Shown here piece after piece: positions 10,307 to 19,446 of a stretch of 64,000 bases of DNA (the stretch's first letter is position 1; the number at the start of each line of letters is the position of its first letter). A program made the position numbers and the translations under genes. The notes under the pieces were generated by a model that saw only the letters and a list, made by a program, of their open reading frames with translations, did not search any database and was not told the origin of the DNA. The stretch comes from Alteromonas mediterranea DE. Lineage in GTDB: Bacteria; Pseudomonadota; Gammaproteobacteria; Enterobacterales; Alteromonadaceae. The DNA is taken from contig NC_011138.3 in the NCBI RefSeq assembly GCF_000020585.3, positions 460,001-524,000 of the forward strand. Reading direction: 5' to 3'.

Positions 10307-10945
10307 ATGGCGATTGGTCTAGTCGGTCGTAAAGTGGGTATGACTCGCATCTTCACTGAAGATGGTACGTCTATCCCTGTGACTGTTATTGAAGCGACCC
10401 CAAACCGTGTTACTCAGCTTCGCACTGAGGAATCTGACGGTTATCGCGCTCTTCAGGTTACTGCTGGAACTAAGAAAGCTAACCGCATCAACAAAGCTGA
10501 AGCAGGTCACTTTGCTAAAGCTGGTGTTGAAGCTGGACGCACTCTAGTAGAATTCCGCCTAGAAGAAAACGAAGGTGCCGATATTGAAGTAGGCAGTGAA
10601 ATCACTGTTGAAATCTTTAACGACACTAAAAAGATTGATGTCACTGGTACATCAAAAGGTAAAGGTTTCCAAGGTGCTATCAAACGCTGGAACTTCAGTT
10701 CTCAGCGCATGACACATGGTAACTCTTTGTCACACCGTGCTCCTGGTTCAATTGGCCAAAACCAATCACCAGGTAAAGTATTCAAAGGCAAGAAAATGGC
10801 TGGTCAGCTTGGTAACAAGCAAGTGACTACGCAGTCTTTGGAAGTTGTACGTGTTGACGTAGAGAACGGCCTTATCCTAGTTAAAGGTGCCGTACCTGGC
10901 GCAACTGGCAACGATGTAATCGTAAAGCCAGCTGTTAAAGCGTAA
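10307..10945 (+). CDS. rplC: 50S ribosomal protein L3
   Basis: A 212-residue primary rRNA-binding protein that starts 50S assembly and sends an extended loop towards the peptidyl-transferase centre. The loop segment [20 protein letters not shown] is present, including the glutamine that PrmB methylates in E. coli. It lies second in the S10 operon, 18 bp after rpsJ and 18 bp before rplD. Confidence 0.98.
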   Translation: MAIGLVGRKVGMTRIFTEDGTSIPVTVIEATPNRVTQLRTEESDGYRALQVTAGTKKANRINKAEAGHFAKAGVEAGRTLVEFRLEENEGADIEVGSEITVEIFNDTKKIDVTGTSKGKGFQGAIKRWNFSSQRMTHGNSLSHRAPGSIGQNQSPGKVFKGKKMAGQLGNKQVTTQSLEVVRVDVENGLILVKGAVPGATGNDVIVKPAVKA

Positions 10946-10963
10946 CGTCTGGGGAGTGAACTG

Positions 10964-11569
10964 ATGGAATTAACATTGAAAGACGCGCAAAGCGCTCTTG
11001 AAGTATCCGAAGCGACCTTTGGACGTGAATTCAACGAAGCCCTGGTACACCAGGTAGTTGTAGCTTACGGAGCAGGCGCTCGTCAGGGTACAAAAGCGCA
11101 GAAAACTCGCGCTGAAGTTCGTGGTGGCGGTAAGAAGCCATGGCGTCAAAAAGGTACTGGCCGTGCACGTGCTGGTACTATCCGTAGCCCAATTTGGGTT
11201 GGCGGTGGCCGTGCTTTCGCAGCAAAGCCTCGTGACTTCGACCAAAAAGTTAACAAGAAAATGTATCGCGGTGCGATCAAGAGCATCTTGTCTGAACTAA
11301 TCCGTCAAGACCGTTTGGTTGTTGTAGAGAAGTTCGGTGTTGACGCACCTAAGACTAAAGCTCTTATTTCTGCACTTAACGAATATGAACTAAATGACGT
11401 TCTAATCGTTACTCCTGAAGTTGATGAGAACTTGTTCCTAGCGGCGCGCAACTTGTACAAAGTTGACGTACGTGACGTAGCAGGCATCGACCCAGTGAGC
11501 TTGATTGCATTTGAGAAAGTGCTAATGACTGCTGATGCGGTTAAACAACTTGAGGAGGCGTTAGCATGA
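10964..11569 (+). CDS. rplD: 50S ribosomal protein L4
   Basis: A 201-residue ribosomal protein lining the peptide exit tunnel. The tunnel loop is recognisable as [19 protein letters not shown]. Mutations in this loop give macrolide resistance in other bacteria; no unusual residue is seen here. In E. coli, L4 is also the autogenous repressor of this operon, and the leader upstream carries a suitable hairpin. It overlaps rplW by 4 nt (ATGA), implying translational coupling. Confidence 0.98.
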   Translation: MELTLKDAQSALEVSEATFGREFNEALVHQVVVAYGAGARQGTKAQKTRAEVRGGGKKPWRQKGTGRARAGTIRSPIWVGGGRAFAAKPRDFDQKVNKKMYRGAIKSILSELIRQDRLVVVEKFGVDAPKTKALISALNEYELNDVLIVTPEVDENLFLAARNLYKVDVRDVAGIDPVSLIAFEKVLMTADAVKQLEEALA

Positions 11570-11865
11570 AAGAAGAACGTCTACTGAAGGTGCTAGTAGC
11601 ACCTCACGTTTCAGAAAAGTCTACAATGGCTGCTGAAGCGAACAACACAGTTGTATTTAAAGTAGCTAAAGACGCGAACAAAGCTGAAATCAAAGCTGCA
11701 GTTGAAAAACTGTTTGAAGTTGAAGTTGAAGGTGTTCGTACTGTGAACGTTAAGGGTAAAACCAAGCGTCACGGCATGTCTTTCGGTAAGCGCAGCGACT
11801 GGAAAAAGGCCTACGTGGTTCTTAAAGAAGGTCAGGACATCGACTTTGTCGGTGGTGCTGAGTAA
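11566..11865 (+). CDS. rplW: 50S ribosomal protein L23
   Basis: A 99-residue ribosomal protein at the exit-tunnel rim, where it forms the docking site for trigger factor and SRP. The conserved opening ([15 protein letters not shown]) and the GKTKRHG loop are present. Its ATG overlaps the rplD stop codon in ATGA. Confidence 0.98.
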   Translation: MKEERLLKVLVAPHVSEKSTMAAEANNTVVFKVAKDANKAEIKAAVEKLFEVEVEGVRTVNVKGKTKRHGMSFGKRSDWKKAYVVLKEGQDIDFVGGAE

Positions 11866-11879
11866 GAAGGGGATTAGAA

Positions 11880-12704
11880 ATGCCATTATTGAAAGCTAAG
11901 CCAACTTCTGCCGGTCGTCGTCACGTTGTTCAGGTCGTAAATCCTGACCTGCACAAAGGTGCACCGTACGCACCTTTGCTTGAAAAGAACAGCAAATCTG
12001 GCGGTCGTAACAACAATGGTCGTATTACCACTCGTCACATTGGTGGTGGTCATAAGCAACACTACCGTGTAATCGACTTCAAACGCAACAAAGACGGCAT
12101 TCCAGCCAAAGTTGAGCGTTTAGAATACGATCCAAACCGTTCTGCAAACATTGCTCTAGTATTGTACGCAGACGGTGAACGTCGTTACATTCTGGCTCCT
12201 AAGGGTATGAAAGCAGGTGATGCAATCCAGTCTGGTTCGGGTGCTCCGATCAAGTCTGGTAACACGCTACCTATGCGTAACATCCCTGTAGGTACTGTTG
12301 TACACGCAATTGAAATGAAGCCTGGTAAGGGTGCACAAATCGCACGTTCTGCTGGTGCTTACGCTCAGATCCTAGCACGTGACGGAAACTACGTTACCCT
12401 ACGTCTACGCTCTGGCGAAATGCGTAAAGTTCTTTCTGATTGCCGCGCCACCATTGGTGAAGTTGGTAATGCAGAACACATGCTTCGTTCACTAGGTAAA
12501 GCTGGTGCTACACGCTGGCGTGGTATTCGTCCTACCGTTCGTGGTGTTGCCATGAACCCGGTTGATCACCCACACGGTGGTGGTGAAGGTCGTACATCAG
12601 GCGGTCGTCACCCAGTAACTCCTTGGGGTGTTCCTACCAAAGGTAAGAAAACCCGAAGCAACAAGCGTACTGATAAGCTTATCGTACGTCGTCGAAACAA
12701 GTAA
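11880..12704 (+). CDS. rplB: 50S ribosomal protein L2
   Basis: A 274-residue protein, one of the largest and most conserved of the 50S subunit. It is needed for subunit association and peptidyl-transferase activity. The C-terminal [15 protein letters not shown] segment contains the conserved histidine (H229 in E. coli), and the KTRSNKRTD tail is intact. AAGGGGAT supplies the ribosome binding site. It sits 14 bp after rplW. Confidence 0.98.
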   Translation: MPLLKAKPTSAGRRHVVQVVNPDLHKGAPYAPLLEKNSKSGGRNNNGRITTRHIGGGHKQHYRVIDFKRNKDGIPAKVERLEYDPNRSANIALVLYADGERRYILAPKGMKAGDAIQSGSGAPIKSGNTLPMRNIPVGTVVHAIEMKPGKGAQIARSAGAYAQILARDGNYVTLRLRSGEMRKVLSDCRATIGEVGNAEHMLRSLGKAGATRWRGIRPTVRGVAMNPVDHPHGGGEGRTSGGRHPVTPWGVPTKGKKTRSNKRTDKLIVRRRNK

Positions 12705-12719
12705 TAGCGAGGATTCACC

Positions 12720-12995
12720 ATGCCACGTTCTCTCAAGAAAGGTCCTTTTATTGACCTTCACTTGCTGAAGAAGGTAGAGGCTGCAGTGGAAAAGAACGAA
12801 CGTAAACCAATCAAAACTTGGTCTCGTCGTTCTATGATCATCCCAGATATGATTGGGTTGACCATTGCGGTCCATAACGGTCGCCAACATGTACCTGTCA
12901 TTATTAGTGACGAAATGGTCGGCCACAAGTTGGGCGAATTTGCGCCAACGCGTACTTACCGCGGCCATGTCGCGGATAAGAAAGCTAAACGTTAA
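12720..12995 (+). CDS. rpsS: 30S ribosomal protein S19
   Basis: A 91-residue 30S head protein that works with S13 near the A site. It is recognised from [19 protein letters not shown] and the terminal [12 protein letters not shown] segment. An AGGATTC ribosome binding site precedes the ATG. The gap to rplV is 11 bp. Confidence 0.98.
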
Positions 12996-13006
12996 GGGGT
13001 AGGAAG

Positions 13007-13339
13007 ATGGAAGCATTAGCTAAACACCGTTTTGCCCGCACGTCGGCTCAAAAGGCACGCTTGGTTGCGGATCAAATTCGCGGTTTACACGTAGAGAAAG
13101 CTTTAGAAGTTCTTGCGTACAGCCCGAAGAAAAGCGCAGCGCTAGTAAAGAAAGTTTTGGAATCTGCGATTGCTAACGCAGAGCACAACGAAGGCGCGGA
13201 CATCGACGAGCTAGTCGTTGCCAAGGTTTTCGTTGACGAAGGTCCAACTATGAAACGCATCAAGCCACGTGCTAAAGGCCGTGCTGATCGTATCTTTAAG
13301 CGCAGCAGTCACATCACTGTGGTTGTAGCGGATAACTAG
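13007..13339 (+). CDS. rplV: 50S ribosomal protein L22
   Basis: A 110-residue ribosomal protein whose long beta-hairpin reaches the exit-tunnel constriction opposite L4. The hairpin sequence [15 protein letters not shown] is intact, with no deletion of the kind linked to macrolide resistance. It has a GGGGTAGGAAG ribosome binding site. Confidence 0.98.
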
Positions 13340-13348
13340 GAGTAGATA

Positions 13349-14053
13349 ATGGGACAGAAGGTACATCCTACAGGTATACGCCTGGGTATCAGCAAACCAT
13401 GGACTTCTACCTGGTACGCTAATACTGCAGACTATGCAGACAACCTGTATAACGATCATCAGGTACGTCAGTATCTGACTAAACAACTTAAGAACGCTTC
13501 ACTTTCTAAAATCGTGATCGAGCGTCCTGCTAAGAGCATCCGTGTGACTATTCACACTGCTCGTCCAGGCGTAGTAATCGGTAAGAAAGGTGAAGACGTA
13601 GAGAAGTTGCGTAACTACGTATCTAAGCTAGCCGGTGTGCCAGCTCAGATCAACATCGCTGAAGTACGTAAGCCAGAGCTAGATGGTCAGTTAGTAGCTG
13701 ACAGCATCTCTAGCCAGCTAGAGCGTCGTGTTATGTTCCGTCGTGCTATGAAGCGCGCAGTTCAAAACGCAATGCGTCTAGGCGCGAAAGGTATTAAAGT
13801 TGAAGTTAGCGGCCGTTTGGGCGGTGCAGAGATTGCACGTTCTGAATGGTACCGTGAAGGTCGCGTTCCTCTGCACACTTTCCGTGCGGACATCGATTAC
13901 GCAACCTCTGAAGCGTCAACTACTTACGGTATCATCGGCGTTAAAGTATGGATCTTCAAAGGTGAAGTTCTAGGTGGTCTACCTACAACTCAAGAGCAAG
14001 CACCAGCTGCTCAACCTAAGAAGAAAGGCCGCAACGCTAAGCGAGAGGGCTAA
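13349..14053 (+). CDS. rpsC: 30S ribosomal protein S3
   Basis: A 234-residue 30S head protein at the mRNA entry tunnel, with an N-terminal region, a KH domain ([15 protein letters not shown]) and the S3 C-terminal domain ([23 protein letters not shown]). A basic, low-complexity tail ([13 protein letters not shown]) ends the protein. It starts 9 bp after rplV with an AGGAG ribosome binding site. Confidence 0.98.
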   Translation: MGQKVHPTGIRLGISKPWTSTWYANTADYADNLYNDHQVRQYLTKQLKNASLSKIVIERPAKSIRVTIHTARPGVVIGKKGEDVEKLRNYVSKLAGVPAQINIAEVRKPELDGQLVADSISSQLERRVMFRRAMKRAVQNAMRLGAKGIKVEVSGRLGGAEIARSEWYREGRVPLHTFRADIDYATSEASTTYGIIGVKVWIFKGEVLGGLPTTQEQAPAAQPKKKGRNAKREG

Positions 14054-14055
14054 TC

Positions 14056-14466
14056 ATGTTACAACCAAAACGCATGAAGTTCCGTAAGATGCACAAAGGC
14101 CGCAACCGCGGCTTCGCAGCGGGTAGCACTGTTGCCTTTGGTACTTACGGCCTTAAAGCAGTTGGTCGTGGTCGAATGACTGCGCGCCAAATCGAAGCAG
14201 CGCGTCGTGCTATGACTCGTCACGTTAAGCGTCAAGGTAAAATTTGGATTCGAGTTTTCCCTGACAAGCCAATTACTGAGAAGCCTCTTGAAGTGCGTCA
14301 AGGTAAAGGTAAAGGTAACGTTGAGTACTGGGTATGCCAAATTCAGCCTGGTCGTGTTCTTTACGAGATGGAAGGTGTTCCTGAAAATCTTGCACGCGAA
14401 GCGTTTGAATTGGCAGCGGCTAAACTGCCATTTAAAACAACCTTTGTAACTCGGACGGTGATGTAA
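14056..14466 (+). CDS. rplP: 50S ribosomal protein L16
   Basis: A 136-residue ribosomal protein binding near the A-site tRNA elbow. The opening [19 protein letters not shown] is almost identical to E. coli L16, which fixes the start codon 2 nt after rpsC. Arginine 81, hydroxylated by YcfD in E. coli, lies in the conserved region [11 protein letters not shown]. The stop codon overlaps the rpmC start by one base. Confidence 0.98.
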   Translation: MLQPKRMKFRKMHKGRNRGFAAGSTVAFGTYGLKAVGRGRMTARQIEAARRAMTRHVKRQGKIWIRVFPDKPITEKPLEVRQGKGKGNVEYWVCQIQPGRVLYEMEGVPENLAREAFELAAAKLPFKTTFVTRTVM

Positions 14467-14657
14467 TGAAAGCGACTGAACTGAAAGACAAAAGCGTAGA
14501 AGAGCTGAACGCAGAGTTGATTAACCTGCTACGCGAACAGTTCAACCTACGCATGCAGCACACAACAGGTCAGCTTGAAAAAACTGATCAGTTGAGAAAA
14601 GTACGTCGTAACATCGCGCGTGTTAAAACCATTCTGACTCAAAAGGCTGATGCGTAA
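14466..14657 (+). CDS. rpmC: 50S ribosomal protein L29
   Basis: A 63-residue helical hairpin protein next to L23 at the tunnel exit, with the motif [15 protein letters not shown] and the basic C-terminal helix [17 protein letters not shown] junctions at both ends (overlap of one base with rplP and with rpsQ) indicate tight translational coupling. Confidence 0.97.
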   Translation: MKATELKDKSVEELNAELINLLREQFNLRMQHTTGQLEKTDQLRKVRRNIARVKTILTQKADA

Positions 14658-14914
14658 TGACTGAGCAAAAAATTCGTACAGTACAAGGTCGTGTGGTTAG
14701 CAACAAGATGGATAAAACCATCACTGTTGTAGTTGAACGTTTTGTTAAGCACCCAATCTACGGGAAGTTCATCAAGCGCTCTACTAAGCTTCACGCCCAC
14801 GACGAAAACAACGTGTGCAACCAAGGTGACGTAGTAACAGTACGTGAATGTCGCCCGCTATCTAAGAACAAATCTTGGATGCTAGTTGACGTTGTTGAGA
14901 AAGCTGGCGTTTAA
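14657..14914 (+). CDS. rpsQ: 30S ribosomal protein S17
   Basis: An 85-residue OB-fold protein that binds 16S rRNA early in 30S assembly ([43 protein letters not shown]). It is the last gene of this operon. In most gammaproteobacteria rplN and the spc operon follow within a few hundred bases. Here a Rho-independent terminator follows after 23 bp and no spc gene is present in the window. Confidence 0.98.
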   Translation: MTEQKIRTVQGRVVSNKMDKTITVVVERFVKHPIYGKFIKRSTKLHAHDENNVCNQGDVVTVRECRPLSKNKSWMLVDVVEKAGV

Positions 14915-14937
14915 TCGCTAACTTTTTTCAAAGTCTT

Positions 14938-14966
14938 AAAAAAGCCGCTTTCGAGCGGCTTTTTTG
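14938..14966 (+). terminator. S10 operon terminator, interrupted by the intron insertion
   Basis: AAGCCGCT and AGCGGCTT arms close a TTCG tetraloop, with six As before the stem and six Ts after it. The T-tract ends exactly where the group II intron begins (14966). Before insertion the hairpin would probably also have served the convergent glycosyltransferase operon from the other side. Confidence 0.93.
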
Positions 14967-15703
14967 TTTGCCCAGCGAAGCTGGCAAACCCGTCAGGTTG
15001 AAAGAAACCTGAATCACCCTGACTGAGGGGAAGATAATCCGAATGGCAAGGGCGTTGTTGGCCAACGGCAGGGTCCGAAGGAAGCCATAGGAAGTTAGAG
15101 GTACACAACGCAAGTGAACCTGATTCGGCAAGACAGGAGGGTAAGCGTGCAAAATAGCGTGAAGCCCGATACTCGGTCAGTCCTGTTTTGTGCTTGAGGG
15201 TGGGATTTCTAACAGGGCGTCAGTGCAGTAACTGGGGAAGCCTGGCACCTAAACTTACTTAGAGTAAGTGGTTAACGTTCAAGGGGAGACTCAAGATGTT
15301 AATCGGTGTGAGGTGGCAGATGAAGCCGTAGTAGTGAGTAAAGTTCGGCCTGTGAAAGCCAGTAATGGTGTGGAGGGTAAAACCGAGCTGACCATCAGCA
15401 TTGTGTTTGATGGCGTCACTATTAGCCAAAAGCTGATAGGGATGGCGAAGGGCGGAAGTACATAGTAAGTCTGTGATGAGTAGATATTTTTTTTTAGTGG
15501 TACACGAATCGATTAGCTATCGACGTCTTCGTACTTGGTTCGTTGTGGAAGCGACGGACTGACTACGAAACGGTACATGGGAGTAATGTGGTGAACGTTG
15601 AGTAGATTGCCATTGGGCTAGCACGCTTAACAGCCACGTGAAATAGACCAGCACGAAAGGATAATATTGACCCCCACACAGCACACCATCTTCGAGAGGA
15701 AGT

Positions 15704-16975
15704 ATGCGGGTTTATTATAGTTTGTACGGTCACCTGCTTAATAAAGCGAGGCTGTTCAAGGGGTTTAAAAAGGTATTCAAAGCGAAAGGTGCGGCCGGAA
15801 TAGATGGGCAGAGCCTGAGCGCGTTTGCCTCAAATCTGGATAATGAACTATCGCAGCTTCTTCTTGAACTCAAAACCAAACGCTATCAACCGCAACCGGT
15901 AAGGCGGGTCATTATCCCGAAAGACGGGGGCGGTGAGCGTCTATTGGGTATCCCAACAGTTAGGGATAGAGTGGTTCAACAATGCTTGAATGACCTCCTT
16001 ACACCCATCTTCGAAGAGCAGTTCCATCCATCAAGCTTTGGTTATAGACCGAAGCGGAGCTGTCACGATGCCATTAATAAAGCCACCATGTTCATCCGTC
16101 GATACGGACGGCGACACGTGGTGGATATGGACCTGTCGAAGTGCTTCGATAAGCTGGACCATACGCTTATCATTAAGAGCATCAAAAGGCGGGTGCGTGA
16201 TGGCAGCGTGTTGAAGTTAATTACTCAGTTCTTAGAAAGTGGGGTAATGGTTGATGGGCATTGGCAGCAGACAGAGACAGGCAGTCCGCAAGGTGGGGTA
16301 ATAAGCCCGCTCATAGCGAACATCTATCTGGATGCGTTCGATAAGGAAATGAAAGAGCGAGGGCACCGCATAGTGCGCTATGCTGATGACATCCTGATTT
16401 TGTGTAGCAGTCGTGCAGCGGCAGAGAATGCCAAAGCGCAAGCCACACATATCTTAGAAGAGAAACTAAAGCTAAGTGTAAACACGGATAAAACACACAT
16501 CACTCACAGTGATGATGGTGTGAAGTTCCTTGGTGTTGAAATTGGGACGAAATATACCCGCATCCAGCCCAAGAAACTCACCGCGTTTAAGGCGAAGCTC
16601 AAGCAGATGACGAAACGCAATGGCGGAATGCCGCTGCAATCAGTTATCAATGCACTAAACCCACTGCTAAGAGGGTTCAGTTATTACTTCAAGATAGCCA
16701 ATGCGAGCAGGGCATTTAAGCAAATAGCAAGCTGGCTAAGACGCCGCTTGCGCAGCATTCAACTCAAGTTATGGAAAAAGGCGAGCCGCCTCCATCGCTG
16801 GCTAAGACAGCACGGTTATAAAGGTCAGTTTGCTCATATCAACATGACGAGTTGGTGCAGTGCACGCAGTCCCTTAGCAAGCTACGCAATGCCAAACAGT
16901 TGGTTTGATGAAATCGGGCTAATGAACTTGGAGAATGTTGCAACGGGATATGTGTTTAGCAATTACGCTAAATAA
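15704..16975 (+). CDS. ltrA: group II intron reverse transcriptase/maturase
   Basis: The 423-residue intron-encoded protein reverse-transcribes the spliced intron for retrohoming and helps the RNA fold. RT motifs run in order: GAAGIDGQSL (RT1), GIPTVRDRVVQQ (RT2), FGYRPKRSCHDA and VVDMDLSKCFD (RT3-4), SPQGGVISPLIANIYLD, and the catalytic YADD at residues 226-229. A maturase/X domain (LNPLLRGFSYYFKIANASRAF to about residue 370) follows. There is no C-terminal HNH domain, so second-strand nicking cannot come from this protein. The ATG has a GAGGAAG ribosome binding site. All catalytic residues are intact, so the element may still be active. Confidence 0.95.
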   Translation: MRVYYSLYGHLLNKARLFKGFKKVFKAKGAAGIDGQSLSAFASNLDNELSQLLLELKTKRYQPQPVRRVIIPKDGGGERLLGIPTVRDRVVQQCLNDLLTPIFEEQFHPSSFGYRPKRSCHDAINKATMFIRRYGRRHVVDMDLSKCFDKLDHTLIIKSIKRRVRDGSVLKLITQFLESGVMVDGHWQQTETGSPQGGVISPLIANIYLDAFDKEMKERGHRIVRYADDILILCSSRAAAENAKAQATHILEEKLKLSVNTDKTHITHSDDGVKFLGVEIGTKYTRIQPKKLTAFKAKLKQMTKRNGGMPLQSVINALNPLLRGFSYYFKIANASRAFKQIASWLRRRLRSIQLKLWKKASRLHRWLRQHGYKGQFAHINMTSWCSARSPLASYAMPNSWFDEIGLMNLENVATGYVFSNYAK

Positions 16976-16985
16976 CTATGTACAT

Positions 16986-17056
16986 GAGCCGTATACGAGG
17001 TCCGTATGTACGGTTCTGTGAGAGGGATGAGGCGGTGATGCCTCACCCTACTCGAT
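16986..17056 (+). ncRNA. group II intron domains V and VI
   Basis: Domain V (16986-17016) pairs GAGCCGTA with TACGGTTC, with the catalytic triad AGC at 16987-16989, a two-base bulge (TG) on the 3' side and a short upper stem TACG/CGTA. It is 31 nt, slightly short for the class. Domain VI (17020-17053) pairs GAGAGGG with CCCTACTC, leaving A17050 bulged as the branch-point adenosine, 6 nt before the intron end. Pairing was worked out by eye. Confidence 0.85.
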
Positions 17057-17117
17057 GTTTTTGATGACGTACTTACCATTGATAAGAAATCTACATAGTA
17101 ATGTGAAGTTAACCGCG

Positions 17118-18221
17118 CTATTGCTTTTGAACCTGCGCTTTCACGATGTGGTTATAGAGCGCTGAATACGCCTTAGTCATACTTTCAATACTGAAAGTAT
17201 TAACAACATGATGGTGTAGTGCATCGCTAAATACCTTGAGTGTTTCAGGGTGACTAAGCAAGTATTCAATTGATTCAACAATGCCGCCAATATCGCCTGG
17301 CGCAACCATTAACCCTGTTTCTTTATGTTTGATAATTTCAGGGATTCCGCCAACGGGGCTAGATATAACCGCACATTTGCTCATACCAGCTTGTAGCAGT
17401 ATCACACCAAGCCCTTCGGCATAAGCTGGGTGTACAACCGCATCGATATTCGGAAGAATACGCGCCACTTCATTAGTAAAACCGCAGAGCTTCACATTGT
17501 GTTGCAATTCATGCCTATCTATCAGCGATTGATAGCTTTCTTTCAGTGCGCCCTTTCCAAACAGTAGGCAGGTTGCGTTTTTATGCTTTTTTACTACGTC
17601 CCGCATAGCCAGTATAAGGTCGGCCTGACCTTTACGTGGTATATACTGCGCAAAATTAGCAATCACAAAATGGCCGGGTGGAATATCGAACTTTTCATTG
17701 AGCCACTGTCGGTGAGGTGGTTTTGAATATTCATTTTTATCCACCGCTGAATGGATAACCCTTTGGTGCTTTACGCCCTCACAGTGTACGGCCACAACCT
17801 TTTGTACACCTTCAGATATACTGATTACTGCATCGTATTGCCGGTATTTATAATACGCAAACCGACTTTCAGGGTTGTCCACTCGACGAGTACATATTGC
17901 GGGAATGCCGGTAAGCTTTGCGGCAAGGGCACCCCAAATATCGGCCCCTCGACGACTGTGAACGTGAATGATGTCAGGTGAGATTTGCTTTACCTTGTTG
18001 AGCATTCGTTTAAAACCCATTAAATCAGTATCGCCACGATACCGAATTGTATGGGTGGTACAACGGTTAAAGCTGACCTTGCTGATTTCGCTATCTTCAG
18101 TACAAAGAAGGTGCTGCTGATAAGCGCTATCTTTATCTAACGCGTGCACCAGATACGTTACCTGTTTCGCACCGCCATACAAATGCCTGCCTAGCTCAAT
18201 ATGTAACACTCGAATATTCAA
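17118..18221 (-). CDS. GT4 family glycosyltransferase, probably LPS
   Basis: A 367-residue, GT-B fold, retaining glycosyltransferase of family GT4. The N-terminal acceptor domain starts with HIELGRHLYGGAKQVTYLV; the donor domain contains the nucleotide-sugar loop around HPAYAEGLGVILLQAG and GGIPEII. The usual EX7E motif reads E-X7-Q here, losing the second acidic residue. It lies 16 bp downstream of a heptosyltransferase-like gene on the same strand and near waaA, so a role in LPS core assembly is inferred. The sugar transferred is unknown. No terminator is seen after it before the intron. Confidence 0.8.
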   Translation of the reverse strand: MNIRVLHIELGRHLYGGAKQVTYLVHALDKDSAYQQHLLCTEDSEISKVSFNRCTTHTIRYRGDTDLMGFKRMLNKVKQISPDIIHVHSRRGADIWGALAAKLTGIPAICTRRVDNPESRFAYYKYRQYDAVISISEGVQKVVAVHCEGVKHQRVIHSAVDKNEYSKPPHRQWLNEKFDIPPGHFVIANFAQYIPRKGQADLILAMRDVVKKHKNATCLLFGKGALKESYQSLIDRHELQHNVKLCGFTNEVARILPNIDAVVHPAYAEGLGVILLQAGMSKCAVISSPVGGIPEIIKHKETGLMVAPGDIGGIVESIEYLLSHPETLKVFSDALHHHVVNTFSIESMTKAYSALYNHIVKAQVQKQ

Positions 18222-18237
18222 ATAACATCCTTTGTTT

Positions 18238-19317
18238 TTACTGATAGTTTATATACGGCTTAAGGCGGTTTAAGACCTTTTCTGGCGTAACCAGTGACAT
18301 ACAATCGAATCTTCCATCACAGGTAGGCCTGCGCTTACAGGGAGCACACGCCATATCTTCAAACAACACATGAGTACGTTTACTGTCTGTTACAGTGTAG
18401 GGGCGTGTGGAACCAAATATAGCGATGGTTGGCTTTTGATAAGTCGTTGATAAATGCGTAAGGCCAGTATCAACACCAACAAACGCATGGCACATAAGCA
18501 CTACGCTAGCAGATTCTTCTAAACTGACCTTTCCGGCCAGCGAAATAACCTCGTTACATTCAAAAGCTAGGCTTTCTGCATGTACTGCATCCTGGGGCCC
18601 GCCTAAGATTACAATGGGCAAGTCGCAGTAATTGCGCAACAGTTCAATGAGTGCCTGCCAGTGTTTAGATGGCCAGTGTTTTTGTGGGCGAGTAGTAAAA
18701 GGCGCGATAGCAATAAAAGCGGATTTAATGCCAAACGCGCGGATTTTAGAGGCGGCTGACTGCTGTGCAGTGTTACTCGCGGCGATCGATAGTTCGTATC
18801 TTGGTACACCAGTATCTTGGGTGCCAAAGTAATGGGTGTGGATAGCGTTAGCCAGATGACGGTACTCACTGCTAATCAGCTCTGAGGTAGGTTTATCGAC
18901 GGCATGATTAAGCAGCTTATGACTGTTTTCCTTACTGATAAAACCTATTCGTTCAGACGCGCCGCTAATGTATGCAAAGAAGGCACTTTTCAAAAGCCCC
19001 TGGGCTTCTATGGCGACCTTAAAATTTCTTTGTCTTAGCTGCTTTCTAAATAACATTACCGCTTTGTACAGCTGCCAGTATTTTTTTGCTTTGAGTAAAG
19101 CGCGCCATTCACTTTTTGGCCATGCGATAACGTGGTCAACGTCAGGATGATGGCTTATTAGAGACGTATAAGGCGCCTCAACTAACCATGTTAGCTCAAT
19201 GGGTTGATCTAAGAGAGAATAAGTACGCTTGATGCTAGACGGCAATCCAGAAGCCATTACAATATCGCCAATGGCGCTTAGCCTGATAAAAAGAATGTGT
19301 TGTACGTCTTGTGGCAT
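18238..19317 (-). CDS. GT9 family glycosyltransferase (heptosyltransferase I-like)
   Basis: A 359-residue protein of the ADP-heptose:LPS heptosyltransferase family. The N-terminal ILFIRLSAIGDIVMASGLP motif and the C-terminal FVGVDTGLTHLSTTYQKPTIAIFGST donor-binding motif are both clear. Members add L-glycero-D-manno-heptose to the inner core next to Kdo, at the cytoplasmic face of the inner membrane. WaaC-like activity fits the divergent waaA gene 129 bp away, but some marine Alteromonadales cores lack heptose, so the substrate is not certain. It forms an operon with the GT4 gene. Confidence 0.82.
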   Translation of the reverse strand: MPQDVQHILFIRLSAIGDIVMASGLPSSIKRTYSLLDQPIELTWLVEAPYTSLISHHPDVDHVIAWPKSEWRALLKAKKYWQLYKAVMLFRKQLRQRNFKVAIEAQGLLKSAFFAYISGASERIGFISKENSHKLLNHAVDKPTSELISSEYRHLANAIHTHYFGTQDTGVPRYELSIAASNTAQQSAASKIRAFGIKSAFIAIAPFTTRPQKHWPSKHWQALIELLRNYCDLPIVILGGPQDAVHAESLAFECNEVISLAGKVSLEESASVVLMCHAFVGVDTGLTHLSTTYQKPTIAIFGSTRPYTVTDSKRTHVLFEDMACAPCKRRPTCDGRFDCMSLVTPEKVLNRLKPYINYQ

Positions 19318-19446
19318 TAGAATAGGCTTTCAAAATTCAAGTAAAGCGAGTTCACTGCGTATATCACCACAGTTTGACGACAGTTTAATGACGCACGTTG
19401 TAATGACAGCGATGTATGAATTGATGTTTACCATTAAGGACATTTT

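Larger units (their letters stand above)
14966..17056 (+). mobile_element. group II intron inserted in the S10 terminator T-tract
   Basis: A self-splicing retroelement of about 2.09 kb with a structured RNA and one maturase/reverse transcriptase ORF. The inferred 5' end GTTTG resembles the group II GUGYG start; the inferred 3' end is CTCGAT. Domains V and VI are recognisable at 16986-17056. Domains I-III occupy about 14966-15700 and are rich in hairpins. The protein lacks an HNH endonuclease domain, and the site is directly downstream of a terminator hairpin; both are typical of group IIC introns, though I cannot decide the class from sequence alone. No target duplication is expected. Boundaries are inferred, with about 1-3 nt uncertainty at the 5' end. 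Confidence 0.88.

Noticed and set aside
15268..15465. 65-codon frame inside the group II intron
   Set aside because: It falls in the structured ribozyme domains upstream of the maturase and is a commonly mispredicted frame; no ribosome binding site fits.
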